Positions 1 through 8,699 are shown, counted from the first letter of the stretch. The stretch: 28,505 bases of DNA from JBGSON01 sp041739085 (GCA_041739085.1 JBGSON010000001.1:1-28505), one strand, 5' to 3'. Notes: generated from the letters alone by a model not told the origin. Translations and numbers: made by a program.

Positions 1-804
1 CGGATCGGAGTGAACTCTGGGTCTCTTGATGATGAGCTCCTCGCTGAACTCATGGAAAAGAACTCAAATCAAAAAAAGAGAAGATCTGAACAGGAACTTT
101 TCCGTGAAGCAATGGTGGAATCAGCTCTTCGCTCATGCGCATTCGCTGAAAAAATCGGACTCGGGAAAGACCGCATAATCGTTTCCCTCAAAACATCGAA
201 TGTGGCAGACACCGTCGCTTGCTATCAAGCTTTTCGCAGGAGATCAAATATCGCTCTCCATCTGGGAATAACTGAATCCGGAAGCGGAGACCAGGGAATC
301 GTCTTTTCCAGCGCTGCTCTTTGTCTCCTCCTCCATGAGGGGATCGGAGACACGATCCGCGTCTCTATCACTCCGCGAAAAAATGAATCAAGGACAAAAG
401 AGGTCGACATCGCAAAACTCATTCTCCAGTCTCTCGGGATCCGCCAGTTTTCCCCTCTCGTCACCTCCTGTCCCGGTTGCGGAAGGACAGATTCTCTCGT
501 ATATCTCGATTTAGCAGAAAAGGTGAATCATCATATCCGTTTAAAAATGAGTGCCTGGAAAACTGAGTATCCGGGAGTCGAGAACCTGAAAATCGCGATT
601 ATGGGATGTGTTGTGAACGGACCTGGGGAATCAAAACATGCGGATATCGGCATTTCTCTTCCCGGCGTCCAGGAACCATCATCTGCTCCCGTGTTTATCG
701 ACGGAAAACTTTTCCAAACGCTCTCTGGAGGCGATTTGCCAAAAAAGTTCCTCATTCTTCTCGAGGATTATGTGAGGAGACGCTTTGGACAGAAGGATTC
801 GTGA
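1..804 (+). CDS. ispG: 4-hydroxy-3-methylbut-2-enyl diphosphate synthase IspG (GcpE), 3' part
   Basis: IspG performs the reductive ring opening of methylerythritol cyclodiphosphate in the MEP isoprenoid pathway, using a [4Fe-4S] cluster. The frame is open at base 1 and begins RIGVNSGSL, a motif inside the family's TIM-barrel domain, so the gene continues upstream and no start is present; the GTG at 10 is not the start. Two cluster cysteines are seen in CPGCGR (about bases 472-486) and the third in GCVVNGPGE (about 604-630), whose Glu is also a conserved ligand in this family. The C-terminus is complete and ends in TGA. It converges on the next gene with only 8 bp between stops. Identification is by motif recognition; all key residues in the visible part are present. 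Confidence 0.95.
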   Translation, partial: RIGVNSGSLDDELLAELMEKNSNQKKRRSEQELFREAMVESALRSCAFAEKIGLGKDRIIVSLKTSNVADTVACYQAFRRRSNIALHLGITESGSGDQGIVFSSAALCLLLHEGIGDTIRVSITPRKNESRTKEVDIAKLILQSLGIRQFSPLVTSCPGCGRTDSLVYLDLAEKVNHHIRLKMSAWKTEYPGVENLKIAIMGCVVNGPGESKHADIGISLPGVQEPSSAPVFIDGKLFQTLSGGDLPKKFLILLEDYVRRRFGQKDS

Positions 805-812
805 GAGCCCCT

Positions 813-1937
813 TCACCATTTCCTCCCGGAAGAGATCTTTTCAACGAGTCCTCGCATCCCGGCTTCAAATTTCTCCCTGGAAAATTCCTCAGCTCTCTTT
901 CTGCAGACTTCGGGGCTGAATTTTTTCTTTTCATCAAATTGAAAATACTGTAGCAGTGCATCTTCCAGTGATTCAGGCGATATCTCAGAAAAAAAGATCC
1001 CTGTCTTCCCGGAAAGAACACTCTCCGCCACCCCTCCTTCTCCGTATGCGATGACCGGCTTCCCGGATGCCATCGCTTCCACAGGGACGATCCCGAAGTC
1101 TTCTCTTCCCGGGAAAATGAGAGCACGGCAGTTTTTGTAGAATTCGGCGACATCCGCATCGCTTTTTTTTCCCAGAAACTCGATAGTATCGGATTCCACC
1201 ATGTTTTCGAGCCTATTCCGATCCTCCCCTTCTCCGATGATGACGAGCCGGTGCTTCTTGAGGCGGTTGAACGCTTGAATAGCGATTTCAATCTTCTTAT
1301 AGGTGGTGAGTGCGGAGACAATGAGAAAATAATCCTCATGAGTTTTCCCGACCTCAAACCGGTTCACATCAACAGGAGGATAGAGGATCTCGCTCTCCTT
1401 TTTCCAGTATTTCCATATTCTCTCCTGAGTCGTTCTTGAATTTGCGATGATGATATCCGGACGGTCCGAAGATGCGATATCCCAAGTCCTGAGATCGTGG
1501 AGTATCCGGCGCATGAGCCATCGTTTCATGGGGCCGAAAAATCCTCCTCCTCTCTCACGGATATATTCATTCGTGTAATCCCAGGCATACCGCATGGGAG
1601 AATGGCAGTAGCAGATATGCTTTGTGTGGACGGGGGTCAGAATCCCGTGAGCAAACGCTGAAGAAGAGCTCAAAACGAGATCGAACCGCGAGAAGTCGAA
1701 CGACTCTATCGCCACCGGCATTTTCGTGACGAGGAATTGCCTTGGCACTTTGAAGTCGGACCATTTCTGGAGCGGGGAAACGATCACCTTCTCCTTTGGG
1801 AATATTTTTCCGCACCTCTCCTCATCATAGAGAAGCGTGAAGATCGGGGCATCCGGATACATTCCCTGAAGGACATCAAGGACCCTCTCCGCGCCTCCCA
1901 TCTTCACGAGCATTTCGTGGATCAGTGCAACTCTCAT
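813..1937 (-). CDS. GT4-family glycosyltransferase
   Basis: Predicted cytoplasmic or membrane-associated retaining glycosyltransferase (GT-B fold, family 4), probably acting on cell-surface polysaccharide or glycolipid. The N-terminus MRVALIHEMLVKMGGAERVL is the usual GT4 opening with the acceptor-side GG loop. A C-terminal Rossmann domain follows with LVIIGEGEDR, and the donor-binding E-x7-E type motif is seen as REDFGIVPVEAMASGKPVIA, followed by GGVAE. Length 374 aa is typical. The N-terminal half, including a CYCHSPMRYAWD stretch, resembles WbaZ-type mannosyltransferases, but the donor sugar cannot be read from sequence. It is a single gene, convergent with ispG and divergent from the gene at 2074. 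The ATG at 1937 has no Shine-Dalgarno sequence. Confidence 0.9.
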   Translation of the reverse strand: MRVALIHEMLVKMGGAERVLDVLQGMYPDAPIFTLLYDEERCGKIFPKEKVIVSPLQKWSDFKVPRQFLVTKMPVAIESFDFSRFDLVLSSSSAFAHGILTPVHTKHICYCHSPMRYAWDYTNEYIRERGGGFFGPMKRWLMRRILHDLRTWDIASSDRPDIIIANSRTTQERIWKYWKKESEILYPPVDVNRFEVGKTHEDYFLIVSALTTYKKIEIAIQAFNRLKKHRLVIIGEGEDRNRLENMVESDTIEFLGKKSDADVAEFYKNCRALIFPGREDFGIVPVEAMASGKPVIAYGEGGVAESVLSGKTGIFFSEISPESLEDALLQYFQFDEKKKFSPEVCRKRAEEFSREKFEAGMRGLVEKISSGRKW

Positions 1938-2021
1938 AATGTATCGGTGATTCGTATCCGTATTGTGCCGGAAAAACGAAAAAATACAAACTTCTCATCA
2001 AGGAATGGCTCGGAATATTTC

Positions 2022-2050
2022 TTGTGAAAAACGCTTAAAAATGATAAAAT
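2022..2050 (+). promoter_or_regulatory. Sigma-70-like promoter for the gene at 2074
   Basis: TTGTGA at 2022-2027, 17-bp spacer, TAAAAT at 2045-2050. The predicted transcription start lies near 2057, giving a leader of about 17 nt before the ATG at 2074. The leader has no Shine-Dalgarno-like purine run. Confidence 0.55.
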
Positions 2051-2073
2051 AGTAAGATTTCTTTGCATGTTCT

Positions 2074-3144
2074 ATGTCGGATAATATAAACAAAGATACG
2101 AGGACCCCTCAACAACTTCAGAGAGATGCATTAAGAGCGGTTGACCAGATCCCCTTTGGGGACCTCACAACGCTCCTCTCCATAAGCCGCGACACGGCAA
2201 ATGAAATCACGGCAGCTCTCCTCCAGAGACCAGAGAAAAAGGTGGACAGCAATACGTTGAGACTTGCCGTGAGACGAGAGGGGAAGAAAGCAACACTCAT
2301 CGCGCGCACCGTGGAGGAAGTGAAGGATGAAACGGACGAGCTCTTCAGAAACCTTATGGCTCACAGAGGTGCGGACCAAGAATCTCACGAACCTATGCCA
2401 ACCCTAGAAGATATCCAGAGAACCACTGGATTAGATGTTGTTGCGATGAGTACTGATCCCTCGCCGGATGCAACGAACCAGGCGAGAGAAAATGCAAGAC
2501 AAGGAAATACATTAAAAGCACATTCATTGATTGACGACATGTTTACCGATGATGAGCGTGCCGCATTCGACGGCTGGGCTCCTCCGAGACACGATGAACA
2601 ACTGACGGCACAGGAAACGCATCGATTGAAACTCCAGACGACCGCTAAGACTCTCCTGGAAACGCTCGAAAAAAGGGAAATGCTTCCTCAGGAATGGCTC
2701 ATGAGATTTCGCGAATTTCTCATATCAGATATTGATGTTCACCTCCTGGAATCGATGATCGTTTCGTTCCTCTCCGCATTGGATCAGGCTGCCAAAATTC
2801 TCGAACAGCATGGCTTTCCGGACGCTGACATTCCCTCACATGTGAGAAGGGTTCTCTACGATTCCAATGAAGTGAATTTCTCATCCCTCAATGGTTCGGA
2901 AGTCCTCGGCGTCGTTGAGAAGGTTGAAAATGCCGTTGTTGCAGTGGAGCGCCTCTGTTCTGAATTGGAGGCAACACCGCGCGAGACACAGTTCCTCGTG
3001 CGAGCCATCCTCCGGCTCAGCTGGAAAAATGCAGAAATATCCGGCGCTGTTGCGGAAATTGAATCGCTTGGGAGAGAGAGCCCAATCTTCCAGAAAGCGG
3101 TCGAAGAATCAAAACGGTCCGCTTCAGGAACACAGAGGCATTAA
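2074..3144 (+). CDS. Hypothetical cytoplasmic helical protein
   Basis: I do not recognise this 356-aa protein. It has no signal peptide or membrane segment. It is mostly charged and appears alpha-helical: an N-terminal region of about 80 residues rich in Arg/Lys/Thr, an acidic Pro-containing linker around residues 95-180, and a helical C-terminal half with heptad-like leucines (for example LLETLEKREMLPQEWL and VVEKVENAVVAVERL). The ATG at 2074 fits the promoter at 2022-2050 and the TTCT-ATG context seen at other starts here. It converges on the gene ending at 3202. Size, helical C-terminal half and position resemble the two following hypothetical genes, but I see no solid alignment to them. 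The open frame spans over 1 kb, so it is very likely real. Confidence 0.75.
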   Translation: MSDNINKDTRTPQQLQRDALRAVDQIPFGDLTTLLSISRDTANEITAALLQRPEKKVDSNTLRLAVRREGKKATLIARTVEEVKDETDELFRNLMAHRGADQESHEPMPTLEDIQRTTGLDVVAMSTDPSPDATNQARENARQGNTLKAHSLIDDMFTDDERAAFDGWAPPRHDEQLTAQETHRLKLQTTAKTLLETLEKREMLPQEWLMRFREFLISDIDVHLLESMIVSFLSALDQAAKILEQHGFPDADIPSHVRRVLYDSNEVNFSSLNGSEVLGVVEKVENAVVAVERLCSELEATPRETQFLVRAILRLSWKNAEISGAVAEIESLGRESPIFQKAVEESKRSASGTQRH

Positions 3145-3174
3145 AATCCAATAACCAGAGTAACTGCGTGCGCA

Positions 3175-3213
3175 GCAGAGATTTCCCTGCATTGTGGAGA
3201 TTCATTTCTCTGC
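3175..3213. terminator. Possible bidirectional stem-loop between convergent genes
   Basis: GCAGAGA (3175-3181) pairs perfectly with TCTCTGC (3207-3213) across a 25-nt loop. A second small inverted repeat, CTGCG-tg-CGCAG, precedes it. The right arm overlaps the last codons of the minus-strand gene. There is no U-tract, so function as a terminator is uncertain. Confidence 0.25.
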
Positions 3214-4191
3214 ATATTCTATATTCCCTCCACAGAGCTTCCGCATTCTGGAAAATACACTGTGAAGAGCTTCCAGATGGTTCTCCATGAGGGGGCCCAA
3301 TTTCTCCGCAAAACTCTGGTGGGGCGCGAGAGACCTCAGCTTCTCTCCTCTGCCAACCTGAGAGACCCTCTCCACCGTTTCCACGAGGCTACTCAATTGT
3401 CGGAGATGATGATCGAGGAAGACAGGGATTTTTCCCTCATTTCCCGAGAGTCTCGCATACGCCGAAAGCTTGGGAAGGAATGTGGTATCAAGCTCTCGCA
3501 AAGTGCGGAGTGTCTCTTCACACACTCTTCGGGGAACAATTCTGTTTCCGGCGACGAGAGGACGGAATGTTCGATAAAGTGATTCCCATTCCAGAAGAAC
3601 TGCTGGCAATTCATTCATGATTTCACCGTGAAATCCCCTCACGAGATCCAAATCAACCTTTTCCCGGCATGTCTCCCTCACGGTAAAAATGATGAGTGCA
3701 GGACTTGAATGGAGGAGATCCGCAAGAACTTCCTTCCCTTGAGAGAGGAGCCCTCTCACGGATGCCACAACATCATCTGGGGCTGCTCCCTGACGATGAG
3801 AATCTTCGATGGCAAATATAAACTCTTCCAATTGCCGAAAGAATTCCTCCGGACGACCTCGCTCATGCTCAGAGCCCATTGCCTCTGATAATCCTCTGAT
3901 TTCTTCCCCATTATCTCCCTCCATTATCCGTTTCGCAGAAGACCTCAATACCGATCTCGCATGAACAGAAACATCTTTGCCGCTTTCAGACAAAATAGAA
4001 AGATCATGGAGGAGTGCATGAAAAGCATGTTCCGTTGCCGGATTCAGAGGAGGATGAGTTTCATTCCCCCGCACCGGAAGCCTTCTCCCCGGAAACTCCA
4101 GGACCTTCCCATATCCATTGTAAACAGCCTCCTCTGATTGAGAAGTTTCTCCGTTTTCTCCCGCAGGAAAAAGAGTGGGACGAAGTGTCAT
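3202..4191 (-). CDS. Hypothetical helical protein (possible paralogue of the gene at 4293-5210)
   Basis: Unrecognised soluble protein, 329 aa from the ATG at 4191. The open frame extends to a TTG at 4239, but a good promoter lies inside that extension, so ATG is preferred. The N-terminal 50 residues are low-complexity and contain a short KVLEFPGRR motif; the rest looks alpha-helical and charged. Around residues 189-250 it shares spaced features with the protein encoded at 4293-5210: GEI-(M/I), VL about 9 residues on, a (F)LP/FP turn, and R-L-x-G. Both proteins also have a V-hydrophobic-acidic-F motif near residue 30. This suggests ancient duplication and is inference from eye alignment. The intergenic gap to the upstream gene is about 100 bp, so each may have its own promoter. 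Confidence 0.75.
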   Translation of the reverse strand: MTLRPTLFPAGENGETSQSEEAVYNGYGKVLEFPGRRLPVRGNETHPPLNPATEHAFHALLHDLSILSESGKDVSVHARSVLRSSAKRIMEGDNGEEIRGLSEAMGSEHERGRPEEFFRQLEEFIFAIEDSHRQGAAPDDVVASVRGLLSQGKEVLADLLHSSPALIIFTVRETCREKVDLDLVRGFHGEIMNELPAVLLEWESLYRTFRPLVAGNRIVPRRVCEETLRTLRELDTTFLPKLSAYARLSGNEGKIPVFLDHHLRQLSSLVETVERVSQVGRGEKLRSLAPHQSFAEKLGPLMENHLEALHSVFSRMRKLCGGNIEYAEK

Positions 4192-4201
4192 ATTATCTTT
4201 A

Positions 4202-4229
4202 TTTATATCACCTTTTGCTCTCAAGTCAA
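4202..4229 (-). promoter_or_regulatory. Sigma-70-like promoter giving a nearly leaderless transcript
   Basis: On the minus strand, TTGACT (4229-4224), 16-bp spacer, TATAAA (4207-4202). The expected start of transcription is about 4195, only a few nucleotides before the ATG at 4191. This decides the start codon of the downstream gene. Confidence 0.55.
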
Positions 4230-4292
4230 TGAAGGACAACGAAAACGGGTTGCCGTTTGTCCTCCTCCATGTCCTGAAAATACTGGCGTATG

Positions 4293-5210
4293 TTACGCGT
4301 GCATGACTTCCCGTATGCTTCCATCGTGATTCCCCACTTTTCTGAGCATTCCCCTGAGCAGTTCTCTCTGGGCATTGATCATGAGATGCTCTCTGTCTAT
4401 AAAGGTCCGGAGTTCGGGGAGAGAGACCACTTCGCTCGCTGCGATCTCCTCATATCTCGACAGGATGCGCATGAGCTTTGCGACGCATCGCTTCATTTCA
4501 TCCACCATCTGTCCGGAAACTCCTTCAAGCCTCACAAAAGTATCAAAGTGGGGGAAAATATCGCTGGAGATATCAGAGACGATCATCTTGAGATCCCGGA
4601 TTTCAACAGGGTTCAATGCTTTCTCCTTTGAAGTCAGTATTTTTATGTTCCGCGCGGTGTGCTGTTCCATGCGAATGAGCACTCTTCGGATATTATTCTG
4701 AATGATTTCTCCAAACGCAGTTGCCAATTCCCCGTTCACCTCTCTTCCCACCATTTCCACATCACCGTTTCGTTCGATCCCCTCGACCATTTTCATCGCG
4801 GAATAGAGTTCCTCGACTCTTGAACGCGTCTTCTCAATTCCGGATTCATCACCGGAAGGAGTCTCCAAGAGCGACTGAAGCCTCGCGCGCACTTCCCCGG
4901 GAATATTTTCGATCTGAAGGGCATTCTCAATCTGAACCCGCGTTTCTCTCCCGTTGAGCCAGTCATTGATTTTCGCTGATCTGTCAGACTGGCCGGCATC
5001 GGGAGGTTCGGATGAGATGGCCTGTCCGGAAAGATCAAGAAGAACGTCCTTGAGTTGTTCAACAAAACTTCCTCTCTCCTCCTGAAGCTTCCGGAGGTGG
5101 AAGGCCTGAAAATCAATGACGTTTGATGTCCCTTCTCCGCGTGATCCCTCCTGCCCGCGGGACTTAACATCAACGGGTTCAAACCGGCGGAAAGAGGACA
5201 ATCTGTTCAT
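4293..5210 (-). CDS. Hypothetical helical protein
   Basis: Unrecognised 305-aa soluble protein without signal peptide. Residues 1-30 are polar and basic, followed by NVIDFQ (30-35) and then a long predicted helical body. A segment around 167-230 (GEII, VL, IFP, RLEG) matches the spacing of similar residues in the protein encoded at 3202-4191, suggesting the two are paralogues. The C-terminus is rich in Arg, Leu and Met. The ATG at 5210 is preceded by TGT and no Shine-Dalgarno sequence; a TTGACT box lies 56-61 bp upstream. The partner, location and function are unknown. Confidence 0.75.
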   Translation of the reverse strand: MNRLSSFRRFEPVDVKSRGQEGSRGEGTSNVIDFQAFHLRKLQEERGSFVEQLKDVLLDLSGQAISSEPPDAGQSDRSAKINDWLNGRETRVQIENALQIENIPGEVRARLQSLLETPSGDESGIEKTRSRVEELYSAMKMVEGIERNGDVEMVGREVNGELATAFGEIIQNNIRRVLIRMEQHTARNIKILTSKEKALNPVEIRDLKMIVSDISSDIFPHFDTFVRLEGVSGQMVDEMKRCVAKLMRILSRYEEIAASEVVSLPELRTFIDREHLMINAQRELLRGMLRKVGNHDGSIREVMHA

Positions 5211-5243
5211 ACACTATTCACATCCAAATTCATGTTGCGTTCA

Positions 5244-5271
5244 TACTTATCGTTTTGATATTCAAAGTCAA
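5244..5271 (-). promoter_or_regulatory. Weak promoter candidate for the gene at 5210
   Basis: A TTGACT box at 5271-5266 is identical to the -35 boxes before the genes at 4191 and 15325. The -10 region, TAAGTA or GATAAG near 5244-5251, is poor. A TTGATA box on the plus strand (5255-5260) overlaps it and could serve the divergent membrane-protein gene. Confidence 0.3.
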
Positions 5272-5318
5272 TCTTCGTTTTAAAAATTGGATTGCTTCTC
5301 TTCCCTCTCTGCATTGAA

Positions 5319-5996
5319 ATGATTAATATATTCATAAAACCCTTCCTTTTTTTGAAAGCATCGTCAATTCCTGCTATTTTCATTCATCATTCTCAAATGT
5401 TTGGCATTGAACACGCTCTCTGGAACACGCTTCTCCTCATTGTCCCGACGATCATCCTGTCGTTTCTTCAACTTATTTTTCATTCAAAAAAATGGGAAGA
5501 GTTTGTGGTTTCCGAGAAAATCACATTTCCCGTACTCTTTGGTCTTGCCGTGCTCTTTTTCCCGAATATTCCTTATGTTTTTACCGATATCCGGCATGTT
5601 CTCGACTACTGTGAACCCGGCGATGAGTTCAACCGATGCATGAGATCTCCATGGATCATTCCCTCCCTTTTCACCTTTTCCGCACTCGGGATCATCGCTT
5701 TTGTGATCACGATAGACATGATGAAGAAAATACTGGGAACGGTTTTTTCGAAGAGGCTCAACCCTCTTGTTCCCATAGTCATTATGCCGCTCTCCTCTCT
5801 CGGGATATGCGTCGGTCTTTTTGAACGGTTGAACTCATGGGATGTCTTTTTACACCCAACGGAGACGCTCACCGTTCTCATGAGCTATTTTACCGATCTC
5901 GGGAGATTCACCTTCTTCTTTGTTCTTACCGTTTCTCTCTTCATCCTCTACTATTCATTCTCAATCACATTTTCCCGGTGGTATCGAAAGACGTGA
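5319..5996 (+). CDS. DUF1361-family integral membrane protein
   Basis: Multi-spanning inner-membrane protein of unknown function. Hydrophobic segments occur in succession, giving about six helices. DUF1361 hallmarks are seen: a WN...L segment early, then LFFPNIPYVFTDIRHV (the NAPY/NIPY-TD-hxH region), and late GICVGLFERLNSWDVF followed by a short PTETL loop. The frame is open from a TTG at 5292, but the ATG at 5319 is more likely, giving 225 aa, close to family length. A further ATG at 5397 would remove the first hydrophobic stretch. It converges with purH, whose stop is 13 bp away. Recognition is from motif memory; the family's molecular role is not known to me. Confidence 0.8.
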   Translation: MINIFIKPFLFLKASSIPAIFIHHSQMFGIEHALWNTLLLIVPTIILSFLQLIFHSKKWEEFVVSEKITFPVLFGLAVLFFPNIPYVFTDIRHVLDYCEPGDEFNRCMRSPWIIPSLFTFSALGIIAFVITIDMMKKILGTVFSKRLNPLVPIVIMPLSSLGICVGLFERLNSWDVFLHPTETLTVLMSYFTDLGRFTFFFVLTVSLFILYYSFSITFSRWYRKT

Positions 5997-6009
5997 GGGA
6001 TGAGTTTTA

Positions 6010-7530
6010 TCAATGCCGAAATGCCCGGATCTTGGTGAAGACCATCGCAATCCCGAGTTCATCGCATTTCGCGATCACTTCACTGTCCCGGATCGATCCG
6101 CCAGGCTGGATGATCGCTTTTATCCCCGCTTTGCCGAGGAATTCCACGCCGTCGGGAAACGGGAAATAAGCATCCGAAGCCGCTACGGCGTTTTTTATCC
6201 GTTTGCCTGCTTTTTTGAGGGCGATCTCCACGGAGTCCACGCGCGACATCTGCCCCGCCCCGATTCCGATGGCGGTTTTGTCCTGAGCAATGAGGATCGC
6301 GTTTGACTTTACATGCCGGCAGATTTTCCAAGCGAAGAGAAGTTCTTCGATCTGCTTCGGAGTCGGCTTCTTCTTCGTCGCTTGTTCCAAATCCGACGCA
6401 TGGATTTCACGGACATCAAGATCCTGAACAAGAAATCCGCCGAGGACTGATCTCACATCCTTTTCCCTCAGGGGTCTTCTCAACTTTCCGACTTCCAGAA
6501 GGCGGAGATTCTGTTTCTTAGAAAGGATTTTCCGCGCCTCCGCGGAAAAAATCGGAGCGAGAATGACCTCCAAAAATACCTCTGAAAGACGCGTTGCGAG
6601 TTTTCCGTCTACTTCCCCGTTCAACGCAACGATCCCGCCGAAGGCAGACATGGGATCTCCGGAATATGCGTTTTCAAAGGCTTTGTGAAGAGTTTTGGAA
6701 GATGCCGCACCGCATGGATTCAAGTGTTTGATGATGCACGCCGCCGGTTTGCCATCAGCAAATTCCAGGATGAGGGAGAGCGCAGCATTCGCGTCAAGGA
6801 TGTTATTATAGGAAAGCTCCTTCCCCTGAAGTATCTCTGCAGTTGCGAGGGACGGCGCGAAAGGATTCGCCATCTGATAAAAAGTAGCGCTCTGATGGGG
6901 GTTTTCCCCGTACCGGAGATCCTGGACTTTTTCCACGGCAACAGCAAAAAAATCAGCACTGAAATACCTTGCCACTTCCCCGTCATATTGCGCGGTTTTT
7001 GAAAAAACCTTCGCCGCAAGATGCTTTCTTGTCTCCATGGTCGTATTCCCTTCGTTTTCAATTTCCGCCTGGACAAGTGGATAATCTGAAGGATCGATGA
7101 CTGCCGTCACATGCTCGTAATTTTTTGCCGCTGCCCGGAGCATCCCCGGGCCTCCGATATCGATGTTTTCGATTGCTTCTTCTTGAGTGACATCAGGACT
7201 TCTTACCGTTTTTTCGAACGGATAGAGGTTCACGACGACGAGATCGATGGGGAGGATGTCGTTCTCCCCTGCTGCTTCCTCATGTTCCTCATTACCCCGG
7301 AGATAGAGGATCCCCCCATGGATCCTCGGATGCAGAGTCTTCACCCTTCCCCCGAATATTTCCGGAGAGCCCGTATAATCGGCCACTTCTATGACCGGGA
7401 TCCCGTGCTCCCTCAGCTTTGCCGCGGTCCCTCCCGTCGAAAGGATCTCGACTCCTCTTTTCTGCAAAAAGGAGGCGAATTCCTGGATTCCGGTTTTGTC
7501 AGAAACGGAAATGAGCACTCTCTGGATCAT
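6010..7530 (-). CDS. purH: Bifunctional AICAR formyltransferase / IMP cyclohydrolase PurH
   Basis: Catalyses the last two steps of de novo purine synthesis, formylating AICAR with 10-formyl-tetrahydrofolate and closing the ring to IMP. The N-terminal MGS-like IMP cyclohydrolase domain (about 1-190) opens with RVLISVSDKTGI and contains STGGTA and GGRVKTLHP. The C-terminal transformylase domain has LRYGENPHQ, the catalytic KHLNPCGA, GDPMSAFGG and the terminal IQPGGSIRD. The product is 506 aa, as expected. The frame is open to 7659, but the family start is the ATG at 7530 (MIQRVLIS), in a TTCT-ATG context without Shine-Dalgarno. It follows trpD on the same strand, separated by 129 bp that carry a hairpin. 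No other purine gene is in the window. Confidence 0.96.
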   Translation of the reverse strand: MIQRVLISVSDKTGIQEFASFLQKRGVEILSTGGTAAKLREHGIPVIEVADYTGSPEIFGGRVKTLHPRIHGGILYLRGNEEHEEAAGENDILPIDLVVVNLYPFEKTVRSPDVTQEEAIENIDIGGPGMLRAAAKNYEHVTAVIDPSDYPLVQAEIENEGNTTMETRKHLAAKVFSKTAQYDGEVARYFSADFFAVAVEKVQDLRYGENPHQSATFYQMANPFAPSLATAEILQGKELSYNNILDANAALSLILEFADGKPAACIIKHLNPCGAASSKTLHKAFENAYSGDPMSAFGGIVALNGEVDGKLATRLSEVFLEVILAPIFSAEARKILSKKQNLRLLEVGKLRRPLREKDVRSVLGGFLVQDLDVREIHASDLEQATKKKPTPKQIEELLFAWKICRHVKSNAILIAQDKTAIGIGAGQMSRVDSVEIALKKAGKRIKNAVAASDAYFPFPDGVEFLGKAGIKAIIQPGGSIRDSEVIAKCDELGIAMVFTKIRAFRH

Positions 7531-7628
7531 AGAATCGGAACAAAGACGAAGATATGGTAGAAGAAAAAAGAGAAAACACAAAACAGAAAAGAATCCTTCG
7601 ATTTGCTCATGATCGCTCCCTCGAGGCT

Positions 7629-7658
7629 TGATCACCTGCCTCATGAACACGGTGATCA
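7629..7658 (-). other. Stem-loop immediately after the trpD stop codon
   Basis: A perfect 8-bp inverted repeat, TGATCACC (7629-7636) and GGTGATCA (7651-7658), with a 14-nt loop begins 1-2 nt after the trpD stop. There is no U-tract, so it is either an mRNA 3'-end or processing hairpin or a non-canonical terminator ahead of purH. Confidence 0.4.
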
Positions 7659-7659
7659 C

Positions 7660-8670
7660 TTACCGGTATGCATTCTGCAATTCTTTCAGCTTCATCATTG
7701 CTGCCCCGGAATCAATGCTCTTTTTTGCAAGAGCAATCCCCTCTCCGATATCCTTGGCCTTCCCTGACACGAAAAACGCAGTCCCTGCATTGAGAAGAAT
7801 AATATCCCGTTTCGGACCATCTTCTTCTCCCGTCAGGATATTCATGAGTATCTCAGTATTCTCTGCTGGACTCCCTCCGATGAGATCCTTGGGATCGCAG
7901 TAAGAAAAACCATAATCATTGGGGTCGATTTCCCCGAGGATGACTTTCCCTTCGTGAAGATGTGCAGAAAAGGATTTTCCCGTGAGCGTCATCTCATCCA
8001 TACCATCGGATCCATGGACGACAAACGCCCGTTTCACTCCCAGTCGTCCGAGGACATGTGCGACTTTTTCGATAAGGGATTGGTCATAGACACCGACCAG
8101 CTGAGCCTCAGCACCGGCCGGATTCACGAGCGGACCGAGGATATTGAAGATCGTCCTCGCCTGAAGTTCTTTTCGGACCGGCATGACATGCTTCAGCGCC
8201 GGATGAAAGAGGGGCGCGTAGAGGAATCCTATCCCCACCTTTTCTATGATTGCTTTTACCTCTTCAGGGGAGATATCAAGCTTTATACCGAGGAGTTCGA
8301 ACACATCGGCGCTCCCCGACGACGACGAGACACTCCTGTTTCCATGTTTTGCGACGGTGACCCCTCCTCCGGCAACGACAAATGCAACGGTGGTCGAAAT
8401 ATTGAAGCTCCTGAGGTTGTCCCCTCCTGTTCCAACAATATCGAGGATGTGAGGCCTTTTCGGGGATATGGAGACCGCCATTCCCTTCATGACGGTCGCC
8501 GCTCCCGCGATCTCATCGATGGATTCCCCCTTCGTCGCGAGTCCGACGAGGAGACCTGCAATCTGAACGGGCGAAAGAAGTCCGTGAAGCATGTCGGAAA
8601 AAACCGCCTCTGCTTCGAATAGAGTGAGATCTTCTCTGCGGGTGAGCTTACGGAGAGCTTTCCCAATCAT
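7660..8670 (-). CDS. trpD: Anthranilate phosphoribosyltransferase TrpD
   Basis: Transfers phosphoribose from PRPP to anthranilate, the second step of tryptophan synthesis. The 336-aa length matches the family. The helical N-terminal domain is followed by the PRPP loop DIVGTGGDN (about 77-85), KHGNRSVSSSSGSAD, the anthranilate-side PVRKELQARTIFN and LGPLVNPAG, and a GSDGMDE metal/PRPP loop. All signature motifs are intact. The gene stands alone, with no trpE, G, C, F, B or A nearby, and sits between a protease gene and purH on the same strand. Distant relatives such as thymidine phosphorylase lack this exact motif set. The ATG at 8670 lacks Shine-Dalgarno; an extended -10 lies 30-38 bp upstream. 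Confidence 0.93.
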   Translation of the reverse strand: MIGKALRKLTRREDLTLFEAEAVFSDMLHGLLSPVQIAGLLVGLATKGESIDEIAGAATVMKGMAVSISPKRPHILDIVGTGGDNLRSFNISTTVAFVVAGGGVTVAKHGNRSVSSSSGSADVFELLGIKLDISPEEVKAIIEKVGIGFLYAPLFHPALKHVMPVRKELQARTIFNILGPLVNPAGAEAQLVGVYDQSLIEKVAHVLGRLGVKRAFVVHGSDGMDEMTLTGKSFSAHLHEGKVILGEIDPNDYGFSYCDPKDLIGGSPAENTEILMNILTGEEDGPKRDIILLNAGTAFFVSGKAKDIGEGIALAKKSIDSGAAMMKLKELQNAYR

Positions 8671-8699
8671 TGGATGCGGGGAAGAAAGTGTCGTTTTCC

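Noticed and set aside
3202..4239. TTG start at 4239 for the hypothetical gene
   Set aside because: A TTGACT-N16-TATAAA promoter lies inside the extension and an ATG follows directly.
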